A stretch of 64,000 nucleotides of DNA. It comes from Nomia melanderi. Its lineage: Eukaryota > Arthropoda > Insecta > Hymenoptera > Halictidae. The stretch spans positions 18,159,896 to 18,223,895 of the forward strand of contig NC_135001.1 in the NCBI RefSeq assembly GCF_051020985.1. The letters are read 5' to 3'. Shown here piece after piece: positions 48,401 to 59,093 of this stretch. Made by a program: the position numbers and the translations under genes. The notes below the pieces were generated by a model. It saw nothing but the letters and a program-made list of their open reading frames with translations, had not been told where the DNA came from and made no database searches. Within the stretch, counting starts at the first letter, position 1. The number at the start of each line of letters is the position of its first letter.

Positions 48401-51400
48401 AAAATTTTGTTGCAGTTTTTCATCTTATGAGATCAGAATACTCAATTTTCATTGAAAGATACTGTAATTTTTTATTTTTATCGTCAACCCTGTAATTACT
48501 AACACGTTCACACTTATGATGACAAAATTTCGAAATCTGAATTTTTGTCCTCTATACGTACCCAGTAAATACTACATAGAATTTCTTGCAAACTTTTAGT
48601 ATCCTTGGAATATTATCTCATTAATTGTACTTTCAAATTACAGCTGCAAAACATATTTTATATGTTCATATTGTTTCTTAAACAGTACCTTCGATCTAAT
48701 TTCAGGTAAACCTTAAATCACTCAAAGAACTTTATTTTTTTATATAAATCGTGAACTAATATTTCATATAAGTTATGTGTAATTATTGATAGATTACTTA
48801 AAAGATCTTCATAAATTGTAGTGACTATCGTTTCATATTTTGTAAAAGTACCCCTAAATACACACTTACCGAAGTACTTGCAAAGAATAAAGCTGATTGT
48901 ATGGTTGTAGTGAATAATGTAAAACGTTATATCGTGCGATTGCAAAACGGAATAGAGGGATTGTCCTACTGTTACGTACAATTATTATTCTACTTCGAAA
49001 TCGTCTGTGCATCCATTTTACAATGAGCATCAAAAGCCTGCAGAGAAACGGATTTAAAATCCTCCCCAGAAATAATCTGACGGTATATGGAATACACGAG
49101 AACACGGATTGTATTTTTTAAACCTGGCATATACAAGCTCCTTTTTATGGAAGAATAAATTGTCCTTATTTTTATCGGTGAATTTAAATCTATAAATTAT
49201 TGTACACCTTTAAATGTAGTACAATAATCGTGTTATACTAAAGTTTTCATACAATCCTTAAAAGTTTATTGAAGCAAAAATGCAATACCTAAAACTACCA
49301 CTTAACAATTATAATTGCATTAATATATGAAGTATTTGATTAACTGAATGCTTTATGGCATTAGTATTTACCTAAACATTAACAATGCTTCGACTTATAT
49401 TCATTGCTATTTTTATTACACTGACTTGAACATTTCTCAAAAATTTAGAATACTATAGTTACTGTATTGAATATAATTAAAATGTCACTAATGCTTAGTA
49501 TCAATTCTTTTATCAGAACAGGACATTTAAACGAACGAAAATGTTCTCATTGTAAGTTTGAAAAAAATTATATTTCATGCTCAAAATGGTATCGTTAATA
49601 TAGTAATGAACTAAGATCTTATAATCTATGTATGTATCGTTAATTCTTATACTTTGAACGTGTTACATAATACTTATGAACTTTTTCAATAACGTAATTT
49701 GTCTCAGATTGATTAAACAAAACGTTCTACGTGGAAAATTTATGCTACCAAATTAATCTAACGAATATTTAATTTTAATGTATACACGCAAATCCAACAA
49801 AACATATCAGCTATCCGTGTTCTCTTTCAACAAATAGATCCATGTTTACATGTAAGGAGCCTCTTTAGACATGTCAATTATTAATTGTTCGTTACAAATT
49901 CTGTAACAGATATAGACTTACATATTTCGAGCAATACGTTCAAAATTGACTGTTTGCAAACTATTTGTTGAATACGATAGAATAATAAATATTATTGACT
50001 ATTTCTGTCTTGAAATTTATTTTACAACTAATTAACACGATGTAAGTTGTCACATTTCCTATATTAATTTCAATAATTCATGAAAAACATATACAAAAAT
50101 AAACGACTTCAGGTAAAACTCAGTTAACGACGATTCGAAGTCAGATCACTCTCGTATTTACTATCACTGTTATCGCAAGTATAATATTTGTTTCTATCTA
50201 CAGATTTATATTATATCCCAGATAATAACGTTGATTATATATTCATCGTAATCTTTCATGCACTACAATTGTGTTTTATATCACGAAATTTGTAATTAGT
50301 TTTAGTTCGCCCATTTTCCTTGAACATTCATATTCGATTCGAATACAGCGACAACTGACAATTAAATCATGTATGAAAACCTGTGCCCAGCCTATAAATA
50401 CTTTTATATTATCAGCATTGTAGATACCATTGTAATCAATATTGAATGACTGATATAATTAATTGTAATGTGAAACTGTGACATTTGTAAGTAAAACGAA
50501 CAATACTAATGCTTGTAAGTAGGAATTCACCATACGACTATATGAGATTGAGTTTAATGAGCGTAGATGAATGAAATTGCAATACCTTATAGTGTACAGA
50601 TAGAGTGTATTGCCCCTGCGAAGTAGTGGCGTGACTATATATATGCCTGTTTAATATAGAGTACATTATAATGCATAAATATATGCGAATAAAAGTAAAC
50701 ACGACACTTAAATATACATACACAGAAGCGGAGCATTAATTAACGTTATAGTACCACGCCTTCGTTTCAAACATTTTAATAATATTTTCGAGACTTCGGA
50801 GCTGTATTCGGCGGTAAACATTATAACAATTCGAATATGTATATGGATGAAATTAAAAATGAGAAATTACTGTCACGGAACCGCGCGATTCGTTTTAGCA
50901 TTGTGTTTGTAATATGGTTGCGCCATACGTCGTGCTTCCAGCACGCAATCTAGTTTTATAAGCACTGTCGAGACTAGAGAACTGTCCATTGTCCATGTAC
51001 ACGAGAAATATAAGTTTCGCATGTATTGCTGTCTTAAATTTATTTCATCTCGTATAATACCGTGACCGTTATGGAAATATTAAAGCAAGACAAATCTAAA
51101 TCACATGTTTTTTCGTCGCAACTGTTTGTGAAATAAATGATACGTTGATTAAAACCGGTAAAGCCAATATTGAAAAGGAATTTTGGTAAATTGAAAATAC
51201 CGATTATTTTTCATTTTTCAGGCCTTCGTTCAGTTTTATAGCTGCAGAATCCCAGATCGTTCGAGTAATTCCACAGGTAAAATAAATAAACACTCAAGAG
51301 AGGTAAAACACTTTGTAAAGTAAATGGTTATTTTAGGTACTTTTGTAATAAATTATTTACACGAATTTTCTATAAAAATAATTCTGATTTGGATTTACAA

Positions 51401-51592
51401 ATCGTATTTATTTTCATTGTAACAGTACAAAAGTATTTTATGCTTATAGATACTTTAACAATATACAATATTGTATTGATTATTTGTATAAATATATCGA
51501 GAAATTAATATAAATAATTAATATTAAATAATTAACAATCCAAGATATTTTGCGCCCTACAATCTGGATTCATCGGAGAAGAAAAGATCAAT

Positions 51593-51598
51593 TTTATT
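51593..51598 (-). promoter_or_regulatory. Grip91: candidate polyadenylation signal for GCP3
   Basis: Minus-strand AATAAA about 40 nt beyond the GCP3 stop codon. The distance is plausible for a short 3' UTR; no other evidence is available. Confidence 0.45.
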
Positions 51599-51636
51599 GA
51601 TAATTGATAGATTCAATTGAAAACAATTAGGTGATT

Positions 51637-51783
51637 TTATCTTCGGTGTAGATATGTTAGTGGTGCAACAAGACGATTATCTTTACTTTTATAATACTCA
51701 TTAAAATCTAATCGCACGCTTAACAACTGTAAGGAAACATCTTCAGCAGATGCGAGCATTATGAGAAATTTCTTTACTCTATC
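51637..51783 (-). CDS. Grip91: GCP3 exon 11 (C-terminus and stop)
   Basis: Acceptor GTTACAG. It encodes DRVKKFLIMLASAEDVSLQL, then LSVRLDFNEYYKSKD and a short basic tail ending HRR before the stop. RLDFNEYY is the conserved end of the family. Confidence 0.97.
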   Translation of the reverse strand, partial: DRVKKFLIMLASAEDVSLQLLSVRLDFNEYYKSKDNRLVAPLTYLHRR

Positions 51784-54700
51784 CTGTAACAAAAGTGTTA
51801 TATCAAAATGGAACCATTTCGGAAATTTCAACATCACCATCATTTTTAATTTCAACATTGTTCTTAGACTAAAATAATTTGTATGACCGTGACAAAAAGA
51901 AAATCTTCACCTGATATGTCCTTGAAAGTAATCTAAGTTGAATGAAAAGGGTATTTAAATATTTTAGAAAGGCAGCTTGACGTTTAGTTACTTCTGCATC
52001 ATTTTCATCTATCGGTTGTAATCGATCTGCCCCTGAATATGCAGCGTCCAACGAAACGCTTTCGTTTAATCTCGCTTTGTATTCGCGTGTAGCGGTTTTC
52101 AGAAATGTTTCTTCGAGATTCTGTAAGTCTAAAATTGGACCATACACTGAACGTAAATGGTCCATCAGCTCCTATCCAAGAACGTTTCTGATTAGAATGT
52201 ACTTCTAAATTATATTAAGCTACATCATAATTATAATAACACTGTTTTTTCTATCAACCCAAATTTTTATAAGAAATAATTTCAAATATAAGAATCTGCA
52301 AAATCATTACACATACTTACAAAATATTTCAGTTTGAACGAAAACCAAAACATTATGTACAAGACTGATCAGTTTGACTTAAAATGGTCGCTTATAAAAG
52401 GAATTATATCATATAATTTTGATTGTTTCTCTTGTTAAGTACGCACTTGGCACATTTTTAAACTAGATAAACAGAAGTATGCGCTTTAACTTACTTGAGA
52501 TTTTTCATCGAGAAAAGTACCGCGTCTTATTGTGTCTATGAAATAAGCGTGGGCAGCAATTATATCATCTAGTGAAACTGCTTGCACAAGCTGTTTCGCA
52601 AATGCATCCCAGGAACATTCGATGACCTTAAAAATTTGTCCTATTTGGAACTTATCCTTAGAAGTACTAACTTTCAAGTGATAATTGAATTATTCAGACC
52701 GTGAACTGACTAAATCTGGTTGTTAAACGTTTTCAGATTACAGTATCAAAATATTTAAGCAATGTTTCGCGTATGCAATTTAATACAATTTTTCTACTTG
52801 TTATTTTCTAGAGTTAATCACTTCGGCAACTGAATGGCTCAATCATTACTAAACACCGTACAATCCATAATTTAAAATTTGTTGATAAAAAAACGCGTAT
52901 AAATTTTGATTTTTCAAAAGATGCCAAAAAAGTATAAATTTGAAATTGTATTGAATTTCTTGAAAAATAACATTCAAGTAATAAAATAACAATACGTAAC
53001 ATAACGCTATTAGATAAAGAAAATATTCATATCAAGTATTAGAATAACGATAAAAATGAAATAGTATTTATATGCCTACTAGAGTAATATTTTGTTTAAA
53101 TCAAATAATATTTTGAATTACTGATTTTTGTCTTATTTAATGATAAACACTTTCTTTGAATTTTCGAATTTTCGAAAGTGTTTCTACAGCGAAAAATAAA
53201 AATTTTTCAGTAATCTAGAATTAATTATGTAACATTCATATTGTCCTATCTATTAATATATTTTCACCTAATTATGACTAATTTTCCGTCTTACCTCAAA
53301 TAAGAAGAAATATTGCATTTGGTGAACCAAATGAACCATACTACTCGTAATTAAATGTATATGAGTCTGAATTGTTGAAACTTCCGGCATTTTACGAAAC
53401 ATTTTTGCCGAAGTTATTTGACGCTTCCAAATTGCGCACAATATAGATTCCATTCGTTTAGCTCTCCACAATGCAAAGAATATAGTTTGATACACTTCTC
53501 TATAAGGTTCCAGGATCTACATAATTACAGAAAAGATTTTCTGTATATTTATGAAACTTCACAGATAGCATAAACCGTTTTTTAACAGTATATTAATTTA
53601 TAATTCGCAATAGAATTATCAAAATCAAGTGTATTATATTTTATATAAAAAAATTGGTAACCATTTTGTTGGAATTATTTAAAAACTGAAGATCCTTGAA
53701 GTTTGAAATGGAATTAATATAAATAAAACGTATCATTACCTAGAAACGAGTGTTTAAACTTACTACAAATATTTAAATAAAATTAATAAAAGTTGACGTC
53801 ATTAATATTGTTTGCAATACAAATGGCACATGAAAATTTTGACTTCAGTTTGCAGAATAATTAACTAATAAAATATACTGTATGTATGTAGTTCGTGTTA
53901 GTAATATCAAATATGCAGAATATTCCACTCGGAATATACTCACACTATATCTATCATTTTGCATGTTCGCTCATCATGATTTCAGTACGATCGGCATTGT
54001 GGTAAAACCGTATGCAAAAGTTTATGTTATTTGTTAAATTCTACTACAATTCCGGACATATTAGAATTATTATTCAGAGAGTTACACAAAACGAAATCGC
54101 AAGCAACTCGTTCTATAGGAATGTATGTTACGAAACAATTTCACTATTTTATTTAAACTATACCGAGATCTGTAGAAAATTTTATCAAACGTACCGTTCC
54201 AATGGGTCCGCCTACATTATAATCAAGAATAAAAACATCCCAGCCAGTTTCATTTTCTGACGGCGCTAACAATCTTACATCGAGTCTCCCATGTAGATCC
54301 AAGTCGTCTATTTTCGCACTAGTTGCTCTTATTCCCGTTTCCAAGATGGAAGATATATTATGCGGATATAATGAACTGGCAGGTTTATCTAATTCTAACC
54401 TGAAGTCAGAAGAAGCAGACAAATACACCACCATCCACATGTTCTTAGTCATGTAACATGCAAAATGAAAGAAATATATAATTATTAAAAGTATGTAACT
54501 CTTCGAAAAGAAGCTTTCAGTACTTTCCTTTTACAGAGGAGCACAAAAATTAGACGCACATTTTTTAAATAAAGCTTAATAGAAATGTAGAAAGTAATGT
54601 TTTTCATTGACTTTAAAGTGGGGTCGCGAAAATTTAATTTATTATTACACGCAGAAGTAAGTTGGATGTCAAGAGGGCGAAGTTTAAGATTATTATTATC

Positions 54701-57700
54701 AAAAGACGAAATTTTTATATTTTTAACCGAACAGATATCTGGTCTTGCTGCTCTTGTTCAAAATTACTTATAGCTATCAAAACTGTGCTTTAAAACTACT
54801 TCTACCACTTTTTTCATATGTATATTGTTTACCAAATAAATAAATTATTCATGGAAAAATGTTTATTTTTATATCTTTATTTTATATTTAAATCTGGGGT
54901 CGCGAAATAGTGTCGACGATATAAAGGAGTCATGAATGAAAAAAGTTTAAGAAGCCCTGGTATAACAGGATTCGATTATTGTTGAACGCGACGACTTTAA
55001 TCTCTCTTTTCTGTTCGCAGCCATTTTCGTTCGGAACTTCTATCGCTTATTACACAAGTAATTATGATCGTAATTCTACCATGTTTATCATCATTTTAAT
55101 CAGCAAAACATAACAAATATGATAGTGAAAATTTCATTCGCCAATAATAAAAAATAACGAAGTTTTATTTCTGAGTTAAAGGTCCCAACAAGCTCATCGC
55201 AAGCCTTTAATGTTGCCGCACGCTTCGATTCTTAGTTTTTCTTTTTCCTTTGCTCGCGTTGTCCTTTTCTACGTCGGCCATGATCAACATCCTCATTTCT
55301 AGGAACTCGAATCGACTCTATCTTTTCATACTTGCAATATTCGGGTAGCGATGAGTGTTACAATTATAAAGTAGAATCGGTAAAGTCGAATGTCCTCGTC
55401 AAAAGAGTAATCGTTTATAAATATTCGTTAAACCAATCATTCATAAAACAATATTCAAATGTCGATCGTCTTTCGATCGTTTTTAAACTGTCACAAATTC
55501 GTCCACACATTCGAAAACGTATGCAACTACAGATTTGCTCTCTACTTTGAAATTATTATATGTTATATATAAAAATTAAACTAAACTAAATTATTATATA
55601 TTACATTTGTGTAGAGATTGTTACTTACTCTAACAAATGCATGAGATGTTGAATAAAATGTCCTTGTCCTAGTAAAAGATAACCTTTAATAGCATGTAAA
55701 TGATCCATAAAATGGTATTGCTTTGTTAATACTTCAACTACTCTGGTTGACGTTGCTTTATAAGCCGCGTCCATCATATTTTGTAATCGACCGTCAGGAT
55801 CCATATCGAACAGAACATCAACTACAAAAAGTATACAACATTGTACAAATGATGAAATATACTTCACTACTTTCAATCGAATTCTTTTCTAAAACATGCG
55901 AATTATTGACAGTGTCTACCTTTATATTCCTCAGTAAAATTTTTAAACACATTCGTGTGTTTCCCTTGCCACGGTGTAATATCTTTACAGACTTCGCGTA
56001 AAAAATTAATACTCTTCCCTGTACCCAAAATCTTTTTAGCCTGCGTTTTTGTAATAAAAGATGGAAGCATGCTACTACGAACTTGATATTTTTCGTGCCA
56101 CATTCTTTCTCCGGTAATATCGGCGCAAGTTTCAATAAAGAATTCCCTGTATGGATCATCTAATTCTCCGTTAGCGATCCACTTTATTAACATACTGTAT
56201 AAAGGATCGCAGACACTTTCCAAGATTTCTTTCACCAACTTTTTAACATCTGCATCTCCGTAATTGCTGAATTCGTATACAGCAGACGCAAGAGCGCCAC
56301 CCTTTTGACCTTGACAAGTTCTCACTATACTTGCCAACCATTTTAAAGTTTCTAAAGGTTCGTATGCCCAAAGGTGCAAATGTGATAAAGTAACTTTGTA
56401 TAATCCTGATTGCAAATCCGCTCTACAATGTATTTAAATAGATTACGGATCACAATAAATCGTTATACGTGTATGAAGAGACACTTAGATTATTTCGTAT
56501 AATTCGATTGCTTAAAATATCTTCGTCACTTTTAACAGAATAGAAAAAAAAGGTTAAATATCATTTACCTTAACACTAAAACTACTGAGCAATTAGACCG
56601 ACCTATTTCCAATTATTTATAAAAATTAGAACAATACGTTTTTTGCTGCTAATTTTGTATCTCTACAAATACGAAAACTTCGTTTAAAATCTTTTGCAAA
56701 ACATTTTAAGCACTTCGATTACTCAAAGTACTAGAATCTTTGAGGTATTTTGTAACTACCTATTTACTTCCTCTTGAATAGTAGCTATGAATCGGTAATA
56801 TTCGGATAACTTGGAATGCATCGCAGCAACGAAACTGTCAGCTACTTGACCACTCGAAGCAGCTGATATTCTTTCCAAACCTTTTTGTACTATATTGTGT
56901 AAATAGCCGAGTTCGCTCAATCTCAACGTGGATTGTTTCCGAGATCTGTCAATATTTAACATTGGATCTATTTGGAAACCATAATTCGAATCTAATTTTA
57001 ATATTTTTCCTTCAATGCCTTGAAACGAGTATATAATATCCTGAACTAATATATCCTCTGATATATACTCTTCACCGAGTATTTTATTAGGTCTCGCCAA
57101 TAAATCCCTCGTACTTCTTTCTGTGTTACTCATAGACACTATTTGCGATGGCACATGCACGTCTGGCGTCGGAGCTAAATATTAAACAATGGTAATCGGC
57201 ATAAGTTACAAATAAAATTATGTGAACCGCATAAAACGTATATGTAGTAAAAAGGCTCACGAAATTACGCTTTAACTTGAATTTATTTATATTAATACTT
57301 ACTTATTTATTCACAGCAGGATTTAATATAAGTGATGATGAACTGTTTTTATCGAAACAACAAATCGCTAATAATTTCTTTGAACAATTTTGTAAAGCAT
57401 AAAAGAACATGAAAAATTGAGAAGTGTTTCCATTAAAATTCTTCATGAACTTGATAAGTTTAAAAACAGAAATTTTCGAATTACCAATTTATTAAAGTCA
57501 CTATTTCTGACGAAAACTTAACTTTCGGCAAGTATTTTCTATGTAGAATAACATTTCTTAGTACTTGCCAGCGGAAGATGCAGCAGACGAGCTTAAGCCC
57601 AATTTCAAGTCAGGAATGGAGAATATTTTTCTCTTTAGACGATCAGTGCTTTCACACATACTCATCAAAAACACAAGAACTTGAGCTCTGTTTCTCAGTG

Positions 57701-59093
57701 GCTAAAACGTGAGTAAACAAGTACATTTAAGTATACAAGTATAAAATTTTAAGCTAATTTATTTTTACGTTCTCATTATACGTATATTTTTATCTCTAAG
57801 TGTACATAGGTAAAAAATATTCTATAAAATATATATCGAATTCGAATCTATCCAAATTAATTATGAATTACAACATACCCCATCCTTTAACTCATGAAAT
57901 AATTTGTCAAACTGCACTGCATCATTAAGGGACAACTTGTCTTTTATATGACAAGCCAGAGTGATTTCGTCTTCTTGCAATACCTCTAATCCTTGAGACG
58001 ACGCTAGTACTTCGAGAGCAAATCGCATCCATTTTCTGATTAATTCTGAAATTAGCGAATGAAATAATAAAAGTTAATGGTAGAACTTTGTTAAAAATAT
58101 TATAGGCGTAAAATATAGGCCTATTAAGATGATTGAACCGCCTAAAAGCCTAAAATACTCACTTAAGCTTTTAAAGCGCAGATATTAAACATTAATTTAA
58201 ACAAAATTCTCAACTCAATCAAGGCAACACATTTGCAGACAAATAATACATATAAATTTTGATTTATTATTTATAATCTAATTAAATAAATATAAAACAT
58301 TGTAAAATGTAATAGAAACAGTAAATATTAATAAAATCAAACAAAAATTTTATCATTTAATATAAATGTACTATGAATTTATAACACTGCAAAGTGTAAT
58401 AATTAATTGTTAGTTCATATTACTAAACTTTAAGCTGTTTTAATATTGAATATTTCTTACAGACACCAAATCATATAATAATATAACTTTTAAATTAGAG
58501 AGTACATTCATTTCCAAAATTTATCCCTTATTCATATAATATTATCAGAAAATGTACATATACAAGAGGTTAGTGAGTACTTCAGTTAAATTAAACATTT
58601 TTTATATTCAGACTGTAAAATATTTAATGTAAACAATACGTATCTTATTATTCTAGAGATACGTACTAACAATTGGGTACAAAACATATATTATATTATA
58701 ATTACAGTATACAGGATTCTATATAAAGAAACAATTGTATTTAGTTAATTCTTGAATGCTTATTAGATATTACCACTGTAATACTACAAATGCTTAAATG
58801 TTAATTGAATATCATTCAAATGTATTTGATATAGCCCAAATTTTGTCAGTCTATCTAAAAATGAAAAGAATTATAGGTTAAATATCCGTATAATTACGAG
58901 TATGAGAATCCTGCACCACAAATCATGAGAGGTATTTTTTGTAATATTTAATTCGTCTTTTATATTAGTTTGTACAATTTGTTTTCCTTCACAACTAAAA
59001 ATATATAGCTTTACCTGTTTTCTGTTCTCCACACAGAGAAATAATCAGTTTTTGAACAAGATCGCCTATGATTTCTGCTTCTGATATATTCAT
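51637..59093 (-). CDS. Grip91: gamma-tubulin complex component 3 (GCP3/Spc98 family), complete 11-exon gene
   Basis: Exons on the minus strand: 59093-59015, 58045-57879, 57701-57569, 57174-56760, 56422-55920, 55821-55629, 54399-54195, 53516-53295, 52626-52495, 52171-51911 and 51783-51637. They join without a phase break into 818 codons plus stop. The protein has an N-terminal helical region (1-126), a short variable linker, a GRIP1 domain from about residue 165 with VQDIIYSFQGIEGK (170-183) and GKSINFLREVC (from 400), and a GRIP2 domain with GWDVFILDYNVGGPIGT (549-565), LWRAKRME (581-588) and RLDFNEYY (794-801). GCP3 pairs with GCP2 and gamma-tubulin in the small complex that nucleates microtubules at centrosomes and spindles. 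It is somewhat shorter than vertebrate GCP3 (about 900 residues), mainly in the linker. Drosophila Grip91 is the expected orthologue. All introns are AT-rich; the third has a GC donor. Confidence 0.97.
51911..52171 (-). CDS. Grip91: GCP3 exon 10
   Basis: Encodes 87 residues from ELMDHLRSVYGPILDLQNLE through a charged, poorly conserved loop (GADRLQPIDENDAEVTK) to LNTLFIQLRLLSRTYQ. Acceptor TTGGATAG, donor CAG/GTGAAG. Confidence 0.95.
52495..52626 (-). CDS. Grip91: GCP3 exon 9
   Basis: Encodes 44 residues, phase 0 at both ends: VIECSWDAFAKQLVQAVSLD and DIIAAHAYFIDTIRRGTFLD. The ECSWD and LD.I.AH blocks are hallmarks of the GRIP2 domain. The acceptor is TTTTTAAG and the donor CAA/GTAAGT. Confidence 0.97.
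53295..53516 (-). CDS. Grip91: GCP3 exon 8
   Basis: Phase 0 at both ends, with donor GAG/GTAAGA. It encodes ILEPYREVYQTIFFALWRAK, RMESIL and VHLVHQMQYFFLFE, conserved GRIP2 helices with the family motif LWRAKRME. Confidence 0.97.
54195..54399 (-). CDS. Grip91: GCP3 exon 7
   Basis: Acceptor GACTTCAG, donor ACG/GTACGT. It encodes LELDKPASSLYPHNISSILE, TGIRATSAKIDDLDLHGRLD and GWDVFILDYNVGGPIGT. The GWDVF..LDY block lies in the C-terminal domain that contacts gamma-tubulin in solved GCP structures. Confidence 0.97.
54895..54962. mobile_element. possible hAT-type transposon terminus in a GCP3 intron
   Basis: The text GGGGTCGCGAAATAGT through AAAAAAGTTTAAGAAGCCCT resembles the ends of hAT-family non-autonomous elements. 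A second GGGGTCGCGAAA lies at about 54617. No clean opposite terminus was found. Confidence 0.3.
55629..55821 (-). CDS. Grip91: GCP3 exon 6
   Basis: Acceptor TTTGTAG, donor AGA/GTAAGT at 55628. It encodes NMMDAAYKATSTRVVEVLTK, then QYHFMDHLHAIKGYLLLGQG and HFIQHLMHLL, the hinge between GRIP1 and GRIP2 seen in GCP2 and GCP3. Confidence 0.97.
55920..56422 (-). CDS. Grip91: GCP3 exon 5 (GRIP1 core)
   Basis: The largest exon at 503 nt. It encodes LSHLHLWAYEPLETLKWLAS, TCQGQKGGALASAVYEFSNY, LIKWIANGELDDPYREFFIE, MWHEKYQVRSSMLPSFIT and GKSINFLREVC, which are the most recognisable GCP3 GRIP1 blocks. The acceptor is TTGTAG and the donor AAAG/GTAGAC. Confidence 0.97.
56574..56740. mobile_element. MITE left-end remnant inside the fourth GCP3 intron
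   Basis: TTAA at 56570-56573 is followed by CACTAAAACTACTGAGCA, the family's left end. The next bases (AAATACGAAAACTTCGTTTA) instead resemble a repeat at about 2740. The element fills much of the 337-bp intron between exons 4 and 5. Right end not found. Confidence 0.5.
56760..57174 (-). CDS. Grip91: GCP3 exon 4 (start of GRIP1 domain)
   Basis: Encodes about residues 127-265. The first 40 are a low-conservation linker (PTPDVHVPSQIVSMSNTERS). Then comes the GRIP1 start, VQDIIYSFQGIEGKILKLDS, followed by STLRLSELGYLHNIVQKG and VADSFVAAMHSKLSEYYRF. It ends AATAG/GTAGTT in phase 2. Confidence 0.95.
57569..57701 (-). CDS. Grip91: GCP3 exon 3 (ends at a GC donor)
   Basis: The acceptor is GTTTTAG at 57702-57708. 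It encodes PLRNRAQVLVFLMSMCESTD and then a Ser/Ala-rich linker (LSSSAASSA). The frame and the next exon's phase require the exon to end at 57569, just before GCAAGT, giving a GC-AG intron. The nearby GT (57564-57563) would break the frame. Confidence 0.85.
57879..58045 (-). CDS. Grip91: GCP3 exon 2
   Basis: The acceptor is TTTCAG and the donor GTATGT at 57878. It encodes about residues 27-82, including LIRKWMRFALEVLASSQGLE, DEITLACHIKDKL and FDKLFHELKDG. This region aligns in pattern with the N-terminal helices of animal GCP3. It ends in phase 0. Confidence 0.9.
59015..59093 (-). CDS. Grip91: GCP3 exon 1 (start codon)
   Basis: The ATG is at 59093-59091 and the donor is ACAG/GTAAAG at 59014. 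It encodes MNISEAEIIGDLVQKLIISL and CGEQKT. This start is chosen because the exon ends in phase 1, matching the two-base start of exon 2, and because an N-terminal helix of this kind opens GCP3 proteins. Confidence 0.88.

Larger units (their letters stand above)
41689..51636. other. convergent intergenic region (about 10 kb)
   Basis: Separates the 3' ends of the DIP-like and GCP3 genes. It contains the presumed DIP-like 3' UTR, a MITE (43303), the antisense LINE fragment, the broken reading frame at 44911-45468 and an exon-like segment at 51223-51277. The stretch 45500-50700 is very AT-rich with nothing recognised. Confidence 0.8.
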
